Source: Tuctoria greenei | Taxonomy: Eukaryota > Streptophyta > Magnoliopsida > Poales > Poaceae | Direction: 5' to 3' | Assembly: GCA_036927565.1 (NCBI GenBank) | Contig: JAYESD010000005.1 | Span: 87,212,301-87,276,300, forward strand | DNA: 64,000 nucleotides | Shown here: positions 11,610 to 21,325 of the stretch, piece by piece | Layout: every line of letters begins with the position of its first letter | How positions within the stretch are numbered: position 1 is the stretch's first letter | Translations under genes and position numbers: made by a program | The notes under the pieces: generated by a model | What the model was told of the DNA's origin: nothing | The model's input: the letters and a program-made list of their open reading frames with translations, nothing else | Databases searched by the model: none

Positions 11610-12625
11610 TGTCACACCTGGTTTTAAGAAGACGACCAGATGCTTTCCACATGTATGCCAGGATCAGTTGAATTCATACATGTGTAGAGGAAAGTGAAAT
11701 ACCATTAAATTGAACCATGTTCGAGTACATAAATTATTACATAAATGACCATCCAGGTCTCAAAGAAAATTACAAAGCAGCGGAAAACAATAGATAAACG
11801 GGGCTCCAAAGCAAACACGTCGCCCGGGTGTTTCGCCAGCCTAGAACGTCTCATCCGGATCAGCGTAGAAATCTTCGTTAACCACTTCTTCACCATTGTA
11901 GACTGGGGAAAGATAAGAAACAAGCAAGTTTGAGTACCAACGGTACTCAGCAAGTGGGGAAGTTTAAGACCTGAGGGTTACAAACAAGGAAGGCAAACAG
12001 TAGTAAAGCACTATAGCAATTACACCTATCCTTACTGTTATTAGGCACCTATCTCTAGGTGAATTCCACCCATAATCCCAAAAATGGTCAATAATTCCCA
12101 AACCATTCCTCCAACCTTTTAACCATGTGCTAATCATGAATTAGGTTCCAAGCCACTCGTGTCTGTGAGCACGATTGTCTAGATAGTTTGACAAAACTCT
12201 ACAGAGTGTGTATCCCTTACCCACAGTTCGTGATTTCATCCTCTGTTACCAGGTGGACTAAAATAAATCTCCCTGTTGCCAGTGGTGGCCAACCACTATA
12301 CAAACTTCCATAGGTGTGCGGCCAAGAGATCACTACGAGGTCTTTCTGATGGTTCTCCAGACTTGCAATTGGTTCTTTGAGATTTTATCGCTCTGGCACC
12401 TAGAGTCTATTTTCCCTCCGCCAGGAGAAGCCCCCTCTTAAGCCATGCGGATCCCAAGGAAGTAATCTGAACCAATTCCTCGCTCGTTCGATTACCAACG
12501 CTACACTGGGAGAGACCAAATTACTAAACCAAGTTGTCCCATATACAACCCTGTGGCGATACTGTATGGCTTACACTACAAGGATTCCGCCCTGTTTCAA
12601 CGATTGTACTGCAATGAATACTAAA
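11610..12625. repeat. LTR-like insertion in the TNP2 fossil
   Basis: It starts TGTCACACCTGGTTTTAAG, a form common for grass gypsy LTRs, exactly where the TNP2 reading ends. About 1 kb follows without a gene. No second LTR, primer-binding site or target duplication was found (5 bp left of the start is AATAT; I did not find it repeated at a clear right border). A solo or truncated LTR is the best guess. Confidence 0.4.
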
Positions 12626-13210
12626 TCGTTGCAGTAAGCATGGTCTTTTGCCATGATTCACTAGTTCGTGGCATTAGCATCTATCGCCACGGAACATGAT
12701 CGTTGCATTAGGATCTGTTGCCATGATTCAATATTTCGTGGCATTAGGATCTATCGCCACGAATCTGTTGCCACGATTCACTAGTTCATGGCATTAGCAT
12801 CTATCGCCACGGAAAGTGATCGTTGCATTAGGATCTGTTGCTATGATTCAATACTTCATGGCATTAGGATCTATCGCCACGAATCTGTTGCCATGATTCA
12901 CTAGTTCGAGGCATTATCATCTATTGCCATGGAACACGACTGTTGCATTGGGATTTGTTGCCACAATTCACTAGTTCGTGGCATTCGCATCTATCGCCAT
13001 GGAACACAGTTGTTGCATTAGGATATATTGCCACGATTCACTAGTTCGTGGCATTAGCATCTATCGCCACAGAACACAATTGTTGCATTAGAATCTTTTG
13101 CAATGCTTCACTAGTTCGTGGCGATAGGATCTATCGCCATGAAACACAAACATTGCATTACGATCTGTTGCCACAAAATACAGGCTCGTGGCGTTAGGAT
13201 CTATCGCCAC
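12626..13210. repeat. Array of ~70-bp repeats, left block
   Basis: Degenerate units of about 70 bp run head to tail, each containing TCGTTGCATTAGGATCTGTT, then GCCACGATTCACTAGTTCGT, then GGCATTAGCATCTATCGCCA. Units carry internal inverted words (GTGGCG and CGCCAC), so each can fold. About eight or nine units lie here; some around 12700-12900 are composite. The array continues at 26149 after the Tat retrotransposon, which landed inside a unit. Confidence 0.85.
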
Positions 13211-14065
13211 TGTCGGTACCCTGCGTACCGAATACCCCTTGGGACTGCAAAAGGACCAAAGGAACTTCACCCGTCTGAGTTGAAGACCTGCGAAGGCCCC
13301 ACGTGTCATACGGGACCGGACCTGCCTCCCTTCTATGGTTAGTCCCGGTGCTGCCACGTGTATACTGCAACTGGAGCTACGTCCCACACATGGGAAAGCT
13401 CCGGGCTAAATACCTACGAGGCACCCCCGGACCTAACCCCCAACAGAGGGAAGCTCCGGTACTGTCACGTGTACAACTGCACCGGACCTACCCGTCCCAG
13501 ACGATAAGCTCCGGAGCTTCCACGTGTTCAACCACCGGACCTTCAGCCTCAATAATCAGACTCGTGGACCCCCAACGGCTCGGACCTTCAAGGGAAAATC
13601 AAAGACTTCAAGACCCAATTAAGTGTCATTAATACCATCTTAATGACACACGATCAGAGGGCCCTTAATACTAGTAACGGCACTGTCAAGGCACATTACC
13701 ACACTATTAAGGATAATTAAGCTCATTAATTGTGTATTAAACATCAGTAACCGCCAGGGCCACATGTCGGGCCAGGCTAACAATGTAACGACCAGTCCTT
13801 GTACTATAAAAGGACTGGTCGAGCGATACACAGAGAGACTTCTTCCAGACTCGGCTCTGACACACACTCACAAGTACTCAGACACTCAATACAACAACTA
13901 CACACCCCGTGGAGTAGGGTATTACGCTTAGGCGGCCCGAACCACGTAAATCCTCGTGTCAATTTGCCATCGTATTCTGAATCTCTACGCGCCCACTACC
14001 GAACTACTAAATCCGCAGGCTGCCAATGGTAGTACCGGGAGAATTGCCGAAACCAAACTCCGACA
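13211..14065 (+). repeat. Left (5') LTR of the Tat element
   Basis: It starts TGTCGGTACC and ends CTCCGACA, 855 bp. A probable TATA box (CTATAAAAGG) lies at about 13803-13812. Same length as the right LTR. Confidence 0.93.
13801..13815 (+). promoter_or_regulatory. LTR TATA box
   Basis: GTACTATAAAAGGACTGG in the 5' LTR is a good plant TATA box; transcription would start roughly 30 bp downstream. The same motif is preserved in the right LTR at about 25880-25892. Confidence 0.6.
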
Positions 14066-14085
14066 GTTGGCGCGCAAGGAAGGGG
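14066..14085 (+). other. Primer-binding site of the Tat element
   Basis: TTGGCGCGCAAGGAAGG directly follows the LTR end. The TGGCGC start is usual for Tat-group elements; I do not assign the tRNA with confidence. Confidence 0.6.
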
Positions 14086-14102
14086 GTGCTGGAGATTCAA
14101 GG

Positions 14103-15625
14103 ATGGTGAACTCTGCTGCTGGATCGTCCAACGACAACCCTGCTGCGCAACCTACTGGAGGCTATCCCTCCAACATGCAGCAGCCGACAGGTGTTGTGGC
14201 TCTAGCAGGAGTCATGCCACCGCCGCCATCGTTCGCACCGGCGAATCAAGCTGGACAGTGAGATGGGGCGTCTGCGTCGGTCATTGCATCGACGAACAAC
14301 AACCCTGAACACGCGCTCCATGCTGCGTGTGCTCTTCTCCAGCGTCCACCGCCTCCAGGAGCATCCCAGGGTGCAATGAAGCAATGGAGAGATGATGTAG
14401 AACATTTGGTTGCAGCAGCAGCTGATCGCATTAGCAACCAAGGTCCTCCCCCCTCGGGGCAGGCCCCATCGCAGCATCAGACCGTGCCAGGTAGACTTGG
14501 TCCACACGCTTCACAACACAGGAGGCGTGTTGTGTCTCAACAAGCGAAGTCGCTGCCTTCCGGGGCACGACGCACCCATACGGTAACCAGGCTTTTGACT
14601 CACGACCTCCGAGCGAAGCTTGATCACCGTTACCGTCAATAGGACGGCCACGTCCATATCGAGCGTGCTCGCGAGAGGTGAGAGGCTCGGGACAGTCTTG
14701 CTCCCGAGGGAGTAGGAGGAGGCTGTTCTGCCCTGGCCATGCACCTACGCATGGTCAGATGGTCGCAGAAATTCTGGCCTCACCTGCCGAAGAAATTTGA
14801 CGGGAGTGCCAATCCTGCTGAGTTTCTCCAAATCTACTCCACCGCATCCTTGCGGCTGGAGGCAATGAGGCCGTAATGGCCATATATTTCCCCGTGGCTT
14901 TGACTGGGACCGCCAGGTCCTGGTTCATGAGACTCCCGCCCGACTCCATCAACATTTGGGCAGAACTGTGCCAACAGTTCACCGCCAATTTTGGGAGTTC
15001 ATATACCTGACCAGGCAGCGAACTGGACCTTTATGCTGTCAAGCAGAAGGGGGGGGGAGTCCCTACGATCCTTCATCCAGAGGTTCTCCCAGGTACGAAA
15101 CACCATACCTTCTATCTCAAGCGCTTCTGTTATTGTGGCATTTAGATAGGGCGTACAAGACAAGAAAATGCTGGAGAAGCTGGCGACTAAGGAAGTCACC
15201 AGCATCACAAAACTCTTCAGCTTGGCAGACAAGTGCGCCAAAGCTGCGGAGGGCCGTGAAATGCACTCCCAACCACCTTCGGAGGACAACAAAAAGTCCT
15301 CCAAGGGAGAAGCCACTACCTCCGTGAGTGGCAAAAAGAAGAAAAAGTCCAACGGCAAGAAAAAGTTGTCGGCTGGCACACCTACTGCAGCTCCGGGTGG
15401 TCGTGGGCCACACCCTGAGAAAAGACCTCGGTCGTCGTCTGAAGATGGAGGCAGCTCCAAGATGTGGTTTCCTATACACAAGACGAACAACCACAACCTG
15501 GAAGGCTGTCGAGAGGTCCAGAACCTTGTTGAGCGCTACAACAAGCACCGTGAAGAAGTTCCTTTCCGTCAAAGGGAAGGAAAACAAAAAGTCGACGAAG
15601 CTCCGGGTGAAGAGGAGTTAGGCTT
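14103..15625 (+). pseudogene. gag of the Tat element, degenerate
   Basis: It starts at an ATG 38 bp after the LTR. The first frame gives a Pro/Gln/Ala-rich N-terminus with stops at 14259-14261 and 14640-14642. A frameshifted section then reads FWPHLPKKFDGSANPAEFLQ and, further on, ESLRSFIQRFSQVRNTIPSI and KMLEKLATKEV, which match the Tat gag core (LPxKFDGS, FIQRFSQVRN, LADKCA). A Lys/Ser-rich basic linker follows, then a degenerate knuckle (PIHKTNNHNLEGC) that has lost its first cysteine. In the family gag forms the virus-like particle. At least two stops and several frameshifts make it a pseudogene. Confidence 0.8.
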
Positions 15626-16505
15626 TCAGGACCCTAAAAAGGTCTTGAAGGCTGTTTACACCTCCGCTGATGACGACTCCAACGTCTCCGACAACGAGTG
15701 TCGGAAGACCATGAACACCATCTTTAGTGGTTCGTGGGACATCACCTCCCGCCGTGTCCTCAAGACAATGCGGCAGGACATGGCCTCAGTAGCTCCCACT
15801 GCCAGGGCAGAGCCACACCGAAAGTGGATGGACACTGCCATCACTTTTGATGCTTCAGATTGCCCTCGGAACATGATCGGAGCTGGCCAACTCCCATTGA
15901 TGGTATCTCCGACCATCAACAACATCCAGCTCCACCATGTGATGATGGACGGAGGTTTGAGGCTGAACCTCATAAGCTTCAAAGCTTTTGTCAAGCTTCA
16001 GCTCCGACCTTTGAATCTTCGCCCCTCCCGTCCTTTCTCCAGAGTAGGTCCGGGGGCCATAACCCCACACGGTGCCATTAATCTCTCGGTGACCTTCGGG
16101 ACCCGGGAGAATCACCGCACTGAGAAGTTGCTCTTCGACATGGCGCAGATCAACTTACCATTCAACGCCTTCTTGGGCAGGCCAACCTTGTACAAATTCA
16201 TGGCTGTCGCCGATTATGGCTACTTGGTGTTGAAGATGCCAACAACAGCAGGTGTTCTCCAGATCCGCGGAGATTGCACCGCCGGAGTGACTGCTCTAGA
16301 AGAACTCCATGCGCTTGCTACAGCACAGGAGGAAGAATACGGAAAGGAGCAAGCTCCGAAACCCCCGAGCAATCGACATCGAGGCTCAACCTCCGCACCT
16401 CGCGTGCAACCAAGCGGCGACACCGACATTCCTGTCAAAGTTGTCCATATCGGTTCCGACGTTGCTCAGACTACCCGTATATGGGGAGGTCTGAACGACA
16501 AATAG
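15626..16505 (+). pseudogene. Aspartic protease region of the Tat element
   Basis: It is continuous in frame with the gag C-terminus from 15168. The protease core reads MMDGG near 15945, where Tat elements normally carry a D-G-G/S catalytic loop, followed by LNLISFKAF, then FLGRPTLYKFMAV, the second conserved block. The frame ends at a TAG (16503-16505) inside what should be an uninterrupted gag-pol frame, because ELALITFLRDNVDVLVW continues directly after it into RT. It would process the polyprotein. Confidence 0.75.
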
Positions 16506-17293
16506 GAACTCGCGCTCATCACTTTCCTTCGGGATAATGTTGACGTGCTTGTATGGCAACCGTCACAAATGCCAGGGATCCGTAGGGAAGTGATCGAGCA
16601 CAATCTGAAGATTTATCCCGACGCTCGGCCTGTACATCAGAAGCCTCAGAAGCAATCAGTAGAGCAACAAAACTTCATACGTCAAGAAGTGAAGAAGTTG
16701 CTTGAAGCTGGATTCATCCGAGAAGTCTTCCATCCAAAATGGATGGCAAACCAAGTCATTGTACCCAAGGCCGGCGGGAAGCTTCGGATGTGTATCGACT
16801 ACACTACACTGAATAAGGCATATCTAAAAGATCCATTCCCACTACCTAGAATAGATTAGATAGTGGATTCCACCTCTGGGTGCGAATTACTGTGTTTCCT
16901 AGACGCATATTCTGGGTATCATCAAATCAGAATGTCTAGGGAAGATGAAGAGCATACTTCCTTCATCACAGTAGATGGATTATATTGTTACACTGCCATG
17001 CCATTCGGTCTCAAAAATGCTGCTTCAACGTTTGTACGAGCTATCTACAAAACTTTTGGAGAGCTCATCAGAGATGTAGTGGAAGTGTACGTCGATAACA
17101 TCGTTGTCAAGATCAAGAACAAGAAGTCATTCCTTGACACCTTGCAAGCTGTCTTCGACAAGTTGCGAGTCACACGCACAAAGCTTACCCAGACAAGAGT
17201 GTCTTCGGGGTTAGCTCCGGAAAGCTTCTTGGATTCTTGGTGAACTACTAAGGAATAGAAGCAAATCTGGCGAAGATTAAAGCTTTTTAAGAC
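16506..17293 (+). pseudogene. Reverse transcriptase of the Tat element, catalytic Asp lost
   Basis: RT motifs appear in order: NFIRQEVKKLLEAGFI, NQVIVPKAGGKLRMCIDYTT, FLDAYSGYHQIRM, MPFGLKNA and then YVDN at 17088-17099 where the family has YVDD. The last aspartate codon has become AAC, a G-to-A change that should abolish catalysis. An in-frame TAG at 16857-16859 splits the domain (PRID*IVDS), and the frame is lost near 17185, before the thumb region. Confidence 0.85.
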
Positions 17294-18195
17294 ATGCGGC
17301 CACCAACCCGCATCAAGGACGTCCAGAAGCTGACTGGATGTCTAGCTGCCCTCAGCCGGATCATCTCAAGACTGGCGGAACGGGCACTACCCTTCTTCAA
17401 GTTATTGAGGAAGTCCAGACCATTCCAATGGTCTGAAGAAGCAGAAAAGGCATTCCAGGAGCTGAAACAGCTCCTCATGACTCTACCAACCTTGGTAGCT
17501 CCGAATCCTGGTGAGCCACTTCTGCTTTACATTTCGACAACTGATGAAGTTGTCAGCATGGTCCTGGTTGCGGAAAGACCAGAACCATCTCCAGTTCAGG
17601 AATCCAGACCCCTTCGGGAGGGTCCGGAGCCACCTGAAGACGAGTCTGGGTCCCAGCTCCCAGACCCTGATCCTCAAGGCGAGATGCCAGAGGATCAACC
17701 TCCTTCAAATGAAGAAGTTGCTGTTGCTGAGCAACAAGATCCGGACACCTCCGGGAAGGTCTGGGTCGCTGCAGAAGAAGCTTTGGGTTCTTCAAGCAAG
17801 AACCTGGAGGTCCCCGACGAAGGTCCGGACCCCTCCGGGAGGGTCCGAGTTGATGAGGAGGAAGCTCCGGGTCCCTTCGAGAGGGTCCGGACAGTCTAAC
17901 GCCCAGTGTACTTCATCAGCGAAGTACTCCATGACGCCAAAACTCAGTACCTTGTGGTTCATAAGCTGCTCTACGCAGTTCTTATTGCTTCTAGGAAGCT
18001 CCGACACTACTTCCAAGCTCACAAGATTTCAGTGGTAACTTCTTATCCACTTCGTACAATCTTGCATAACCCCAACTCTATTGGGAACATTGCAAAGTGG
18101 GTAGCAGAATTGGCCGAGTTTGACCTTGAATTTGTCCCAAGACAAGCGATCAAGAGTCAAGCATTGGCGGAATTTGTGGCGGAATGGACCCCCCC
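17294..18195 (+). pseudogene. RNase H of the Tat element with an acidic Pro-rich insert
   Basis: It opens with RPPTRIKDVQKLTGCLAALS (RT-RNase H connection) and FQWSEEAEKAFQELK, then ...LLLYISTTDEVVSMVLVAER. About 110 residues rich in Pro, Glu, Asp and Gly follow (17575-17890), with repeated GPDPSGRVRV-like units, before the domain resumes at RPVYFISEVLHDAKTQY. A stop (17897-17899) lies right at the resumption point. The RNase H C-terminus reads through WVAELAEFDLEFVPRQAIK to a run of cytosines near 18190, where the frame shifts. RNase H degrades the RNA of the RNA-DNA hybrid. Confidence 0.75.
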
Positions 18196-18219
18196 CCATC
18201 AAATCCTGGGGGCTCCAGT

Positions 18220-18660
18220 GAGCAGAAGCTGGAACCCAAGGTTCCGGTTTTCACCGAGCCTCACTGGACTCTCTAGTTCGACGGCTCCGTGCAGAAGCAG
18301 GGGGCCAGAGCTGGAGTCCTTCTCCTCGCTCCGACCGGGGAGAATGTCAAATACATGGTTCATCTTGACTTCAAGACGACCAACAACATGGCGGAGTATG
18401 AAGCACTAATCTATGGGCTCAAGGTGGCACTATCATATGGTGTCAAGTAGCTGTTGGTAAAGGGTGATTCACAGCTCATTATAAAACAATTTAAAGGTGA
18501 ATGCTGCTGCAACAACCCTCAACTAGCTGCATACCTACTTGAAGTCCAGAAGCTTCAGAAGGACTTCGACGTCCTGGATCTTTGCCATGTCGAGCGTCTC
18601 AACAATGCTGAAGCTGATGAACTCTCGACAAAAGCCTCAACCGGAGCTTCGGCTCCCGAC
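18220..18660 (+). pseudogene. Second, archaeal-type RNase H (aRNH)
   Basis: FDGSVQKQGAGAGVLL (18279 on), TTNNMAEYEALIYGLKVA (near 18380), VKGDSQLIIKQFKGE (18454 on) and NNAEADELS (near 18603) supply the D, E, D, D catalytic set of the archaeal/plant-type RNase H that marks Tat-lineage elements. Two stops interrupt it, one just before FDGS (TGG to TAG) and one at 18448-18450. It is separate from the ordinary RNase H upstream. Confidence 0.8.
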
Positions 18661-20091
18661 GGAACCTTCGTCTGGAGATTGTTAAGACCAAAAGCTCAGC
18701 CTGCCGAACTGAGCGAAGGGGGTGAGACTAGCACCTTGAAGCTGGCGGTCCCGATGACCCTGTTACCATGGCGTCCATCAAGGGTCATAGGTGCTATAAG
18801 AAGCTCCGAGCAACCCAGCATGCAAGACTCAAATTCTCAAGTTAGCTCTGATGCATGGATCTCAGATATCCGAAGCTACTTGAAAGACAATTTCCTTCCT
18901 GAAGATAATGTATCCGCTGACCGGATAGTCAGATTGGCTAAAAGATACACACTGGTAGAAGGGGATCTCTACCGGCGTGGTGCCAACGGCGTCCTAATGC
19001 GGTGCATTACAAGGGAAGAAGGCTGCGAGCTCCTCACAGAAATCCATGGAGGCGAGTGTGGAAACCATGCGTCTTCCCGCACGCTGGTCGGTAAAGCCTT
19101 AAGGTATGGTTTTTACTGGCCTACAGTACTCTAGGATGCAACTGAGCTAGTGAAGAAATGCGAAGCATGCCAGTTCCATGCAAAGCAAATTCACACACCA
19201 GCTCAACCTCTACACACGATACCTCCTACAAGGCCATTCCCTGTGTGGGGGACGAATATCTTGGGACCTTTCCCAAGGGCCGTTGAAGGTTACAAGTTCC
19301 TGTACATTGCCATTAACAAGTTCACCAAATGGCCGGAAGCAACTCCAGTTGTGACAATAAACAAGCAATCGGCTATCAACTTCTTGCAGTCCATCGTATG
19401 CAGATTTGGAGTCCCAAACAAGATCATAACTGATAATGGGACCCAATTCACAAGCAATGCATTCCAAGGATATTGCGAAGACCTCGGCATTCAAGTCAGC
19501 TACGCCTCAGTAGCTCACCCGACAAGCAATGTCCAAGCTGAGAGAGCAAATGCAGAAATCCTAAAAGGACTCAAGACGCGTACATATGAGCACCTGAAAA
19601 AACATGGAGCCAACTGGATCGAAGAGCTTCCGCCCACCTTGTGGGCCAATAGGACAACTCCAAACCGGTCAACTGGAGAGACACCCTTCTTCCCAGTGTA
19701 CGGATCTGAAGCAGTCCTTCCTCCGAAAATCACCTTGGGGTCGCTTCGGGTCTGGACCTTCGACGATGCCACACAGGACCAGCTCCGGCGTGAAGACCTT
19801 GACCTCCTTGAAGAGGGAAGGTGCCGAGCAGCTGTTCGGAATGCCCGATACCGCCAAGCTCTTCAGCGCTATCACCAAAGGCATGTTCACAGCCGATAGC
19901 TCGAGGAAGGCGATCTGGTACTACAGAGAATACAAACTCGAGAAGGGTTAAACAAACTCTCCCCCAGCTAGGAAGGACCCTTCCGAGTGATCAAAGTATC
20001 TCGTCCTTGATGTGTTCGCTTGGCAACCGAGGATGGGACACCTCTTCCTAATCCTTGGAACATTGAGCACCTCCGTAAGTTCTACGCTTAA
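18661..20091 (+). pseudogene. Integrase of the Tat element, first catalytic Asp lost
   Basis: The HHCC zinc region spans IHGGECGNHAS (near 19040) and KKCEACQFHAK (19150). A TAG at 19132-19134 falls between them. In the catalytic core the first motif reads WGTNILGPF, with AAT at 19255-19257 where the family has Asp; the second (IITDNGTQF) and third (QAERANAEIL) are intact. The C-terminal part carries on in the same frame through LEEGDLVLQR to NPWNIEHLRKFYA at 20091, crossing stops at 19897, 19969 and about 20010. Integrase inserts the cDNA; this copy should be dead. Confidence 0.85.
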
Positions 20092-21325
20092 TATCACGGA
20101 GGTGAGTCTGTAGTTACATGTACTGTATGTTATAGAGTCATTGTACAGATTCAGGTAGCTCCTTCGGGAGAACAGCCGGACCTTCCCCGGAAGGTCCGCA
20201 AAGTTCAGGCAACACTTGTCACAGTCTCAAAACTAAAAGTGTAGCTAGCTACCTTGGGTCAAACGAGAAATGCAAAACACATAGCTTGGTTCCATACCCT
20301 AAGAGTGTACTTGTTTCCCCTGTACCCCGGACCTATAATGGAAGATATCATTGTGTGAAAACAGACTCCACGTGCATTTATTTTGTACAGGCTCAATATT
20401 TTTTATTTTTCTCTTTCTTTTCTATAACAAAGTTGTGCAATTCTTACAAAACTTTAGCTCGACCAATTCATATATAATTCAAGTTGCATTGTCAATTCTT
20501 CCGGGTCTAAACATTGTTAATGGCCTACTTGTCCGAATGCCACCAAGCCAATCTAGGTCTGGAGTGTGCTATCGACTTAGCCTGGTCCTGCACCCTAAGT
20601 ACGCCACTCTACCTACACCCTGGCAGGCCGAAGTAAGGCGAGTCCAGAAACGATCGAACCTGGAGAAAACAAGCCACTGCCCTTGATTGTATGTAGAGTT
20701 GCATTCGATCTAAAAATTTCTTTCGGGAATAGGAAGCCGCAAACGAGTTATAGATAGGAAATGGATTTTACTGTTTTTCTTGACTTCAGTGTGCAGGAAA
20801 AATAAAGATCTCATGACGATGGTGGATGAAGCCGGAGCTATCAAAGCTCTGACACCCCCTAAGGTGGTCTACTATCGATGTTTCAAACATTGATAGTAGA
20901 CATCACCGGAGCTACAAAGTTCTGGCAAATCCAAGGGGCCAACCATCAACGTGAAGAAAATATGGTGCAAAGACTCCCCAGTGGGGTCTGCTGTCGACGC
21001 ACCGTGTGTTGACAATGGTCGCTGCCGGAGCTACCAAGCTCCGACAACCGCAGAGGACTAAACGTCACTGCTCTATGTGTTGACAAGGGTCACTGCCAGA
21101 GCTACTAAGCTCCAACAACCTCAGGGGGCCCCTACTATCGGCGACTTCGGACCTATAAACTACAAGTTTGAAGCGCGCAAGTCTTCAACAAAATGCTACC
21201 AGGGGGCCAAGTGGGACAAAGGTGTTGAAGACAAAAAATGAAATTCATAAAATTCTTGGATTTCATTAATCTGGAGACAAGAGATTACAAAATTGGAGAA
21301 AAAGAAGAGAGAATACAAGCGGAAG
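20092..21325. other. Spacer between pol and the antisense ORF
   Basis: No sense-strand gene is seen. Between 20825 and 21115 four imperfect copies of GCCGGAGCTACCAAGCTCCG recur at about 80-115-bp spacing, each able to fold. A perfect small hairpin GGACCTTCCCCGGAAGGTCC lies near 20180. Sequences like this may be structural or regulatory within the transcript, but that is a guess. Confidence 0.55.

Noticed and set aside
14999..15587. Minus-strand ORFs of 156 and 165 codons opposite gag
   Set aside because: They are shadows of the gag reading frame with no domain, unlike the separate antisense gene at 21326-24751.
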